Positions 5,354 to 5,584 of a DNA stretch of 5,584 nucleotides are shown here, piece by piece. Numbering within the stretch: the stretch's first letter is position 1; every line of letters begins with the position of its first letter. The DNA lies in contig JANYEF010000534.1 in NCBI GenBank assembly GCA_025363325.1, forward strand, positions 1 to 5,584. Reading direction: 5' to 3'. The position numbers and the translations under genes are program-made. The notes under the pieces are model-generated. The model was not told where the DNA came from. It made no database searches and saw only the letters and a list, made by a program, of their open reading frames with translations. Source of the DNA: Nitrospira sp. (GTDB taxonomy: Bacteria > Nitrospirota > Nitrospiria > Nitrospirales > Nitrospiraceae).

Positions 5354-5584
5354 CTATGGCTGATTCGGAAGCTGCCCCGCTGTAATCGCCAGAACGGTCA
5401 CGTCAAAGTGCAACGTCTTCCCTGCGAGCGGATGGTTAAAATCAAGCACCACTGCCTCCTCTTTGACTTCTCTCACAATTGGAAACGCAGTCGCTCCATC
5501 GGCAGCCTGCCCTTGGAGTTGCGCACCCACTTTCTGCGCCGCAGCCGGGATAAGTTCTTTCTTCACTTCTCGGATGGCTTGTGG
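5354..5584 (-). CDS. FKBP-type peptidyl-prolyl isomerase (SlyD-like), C-terminal part
   Basis: The frame is open to the right edge, so the gene begins outside the window; 76 residues and the TAG stop are visible. These enzymes speed up cis-trans isomerisation of proline bonds and often act as folding chaperones. The visible part matches the end of the SlyD/SlpA group: a run near IREVKKELIPA, then VGAQLQ, and the hallmark VVLDFNHPLAGKTLHFDV that closes the FKBP domain. The tail is short and lacks the His/Cys-rich metal-binding extension of E. coli SlyD. A GTG at 5566 is only an internal valine, because upstream codons still fit the family. The 115 bases before mutY hold that gene's promoter; I see no intrinsic terminator for this gene. 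Confidence 0.88.
   Translation of the reverse strand, partial: PQAIREVKKELIPAAAQKVGAQLQGQAADGATAFPIVREVKEEAVVLDFNHPLAGKTLHFDVTVLAITAGQLPNQP

Noticed and set aside
4923..5363. A 146-codon plus-strand frame antisense to mutY and its promoter
   Set aside because: Low-complexity Ser/Arg-rich translation typical of the complement of a real gene; it also crosses two minus-strand genes.
5354..5566. Treating the isomerase fragment as a complete 70-residue protein starting at GTG 5566
   Set aside because: The frame stays open to the window edge and the codons before 5566 still resemble the SlyD group, so this is the end of a longer gene.

Overview
The window is ordinary bacterial chromosome of moderate GC content with tightly packed genes. 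The overall style suggests a Nitrospira-like member of Nitrospirota: clustered methylthiotransferases, an uncharacterised lipoprotein of a type I associate with Nitrospira, and a short MutY. That assignment is from memory and is a tentative inference. No phage, insertion sequence, CRISPR array, tRNA or rRNA is visible.

Left part (1-1815, plus strand): two tRNA methylthiotransferase genes overlap by ATGA. The first is an internally deleted mtaB. Its first ~55 codons run in frame straight into the C-terminal TRAM domain, so the radical-SAM core is missing and a 126-residue ORF remains. The second is an apparently complete miaB, whose start overlaps the stop of the remnant. A perfect TATAAT lies 12 bases before the mtaB start.

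Middle part (1816-3372): about 420 bases, partly AT-rich, carry no convincing gene. They end in a compact repeat element (2131-2165) next to promoter-like hexamers. Then come a 43-residue single-helix membrane protein with a good ribosome binding site and a 310-residue lipoprotein with a Met/Pro/Ala-rich middle and a coiled-coil C-terminus. These two may form a small envelope-associated unit of unknown function.

Right part (3379-5584, minus strand): a three-gene overlapping operon is read leftwards from a good sigma-70-type promoter at 5259-5287. It holds a MutY adenine glycosylase without its usual C-terminal domain, a MutT-type Nudix hydrolase and a PolB-like 3'-5' exonuclease. MutY and MutT are two arms of the oxidised-guanine defence: MutT cleans 8-oxo-dGTP from the pool and MutY removes adenine mispaired with 8-oxoguanine. 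The exonuclease gives the operon a likely DNA-processing member. The end of an FKBP/SlyD-type prolyl isomerase gene enters from the right edge.

The most interesting items are the radical-SAM-less MtaB remnant coupled to miaB, the small membrane protein with its repeat-bearing upstream region, and the split MutY/Nudix arrangement with an exonuclease attached. I see no clear evidence for a wholly new system.
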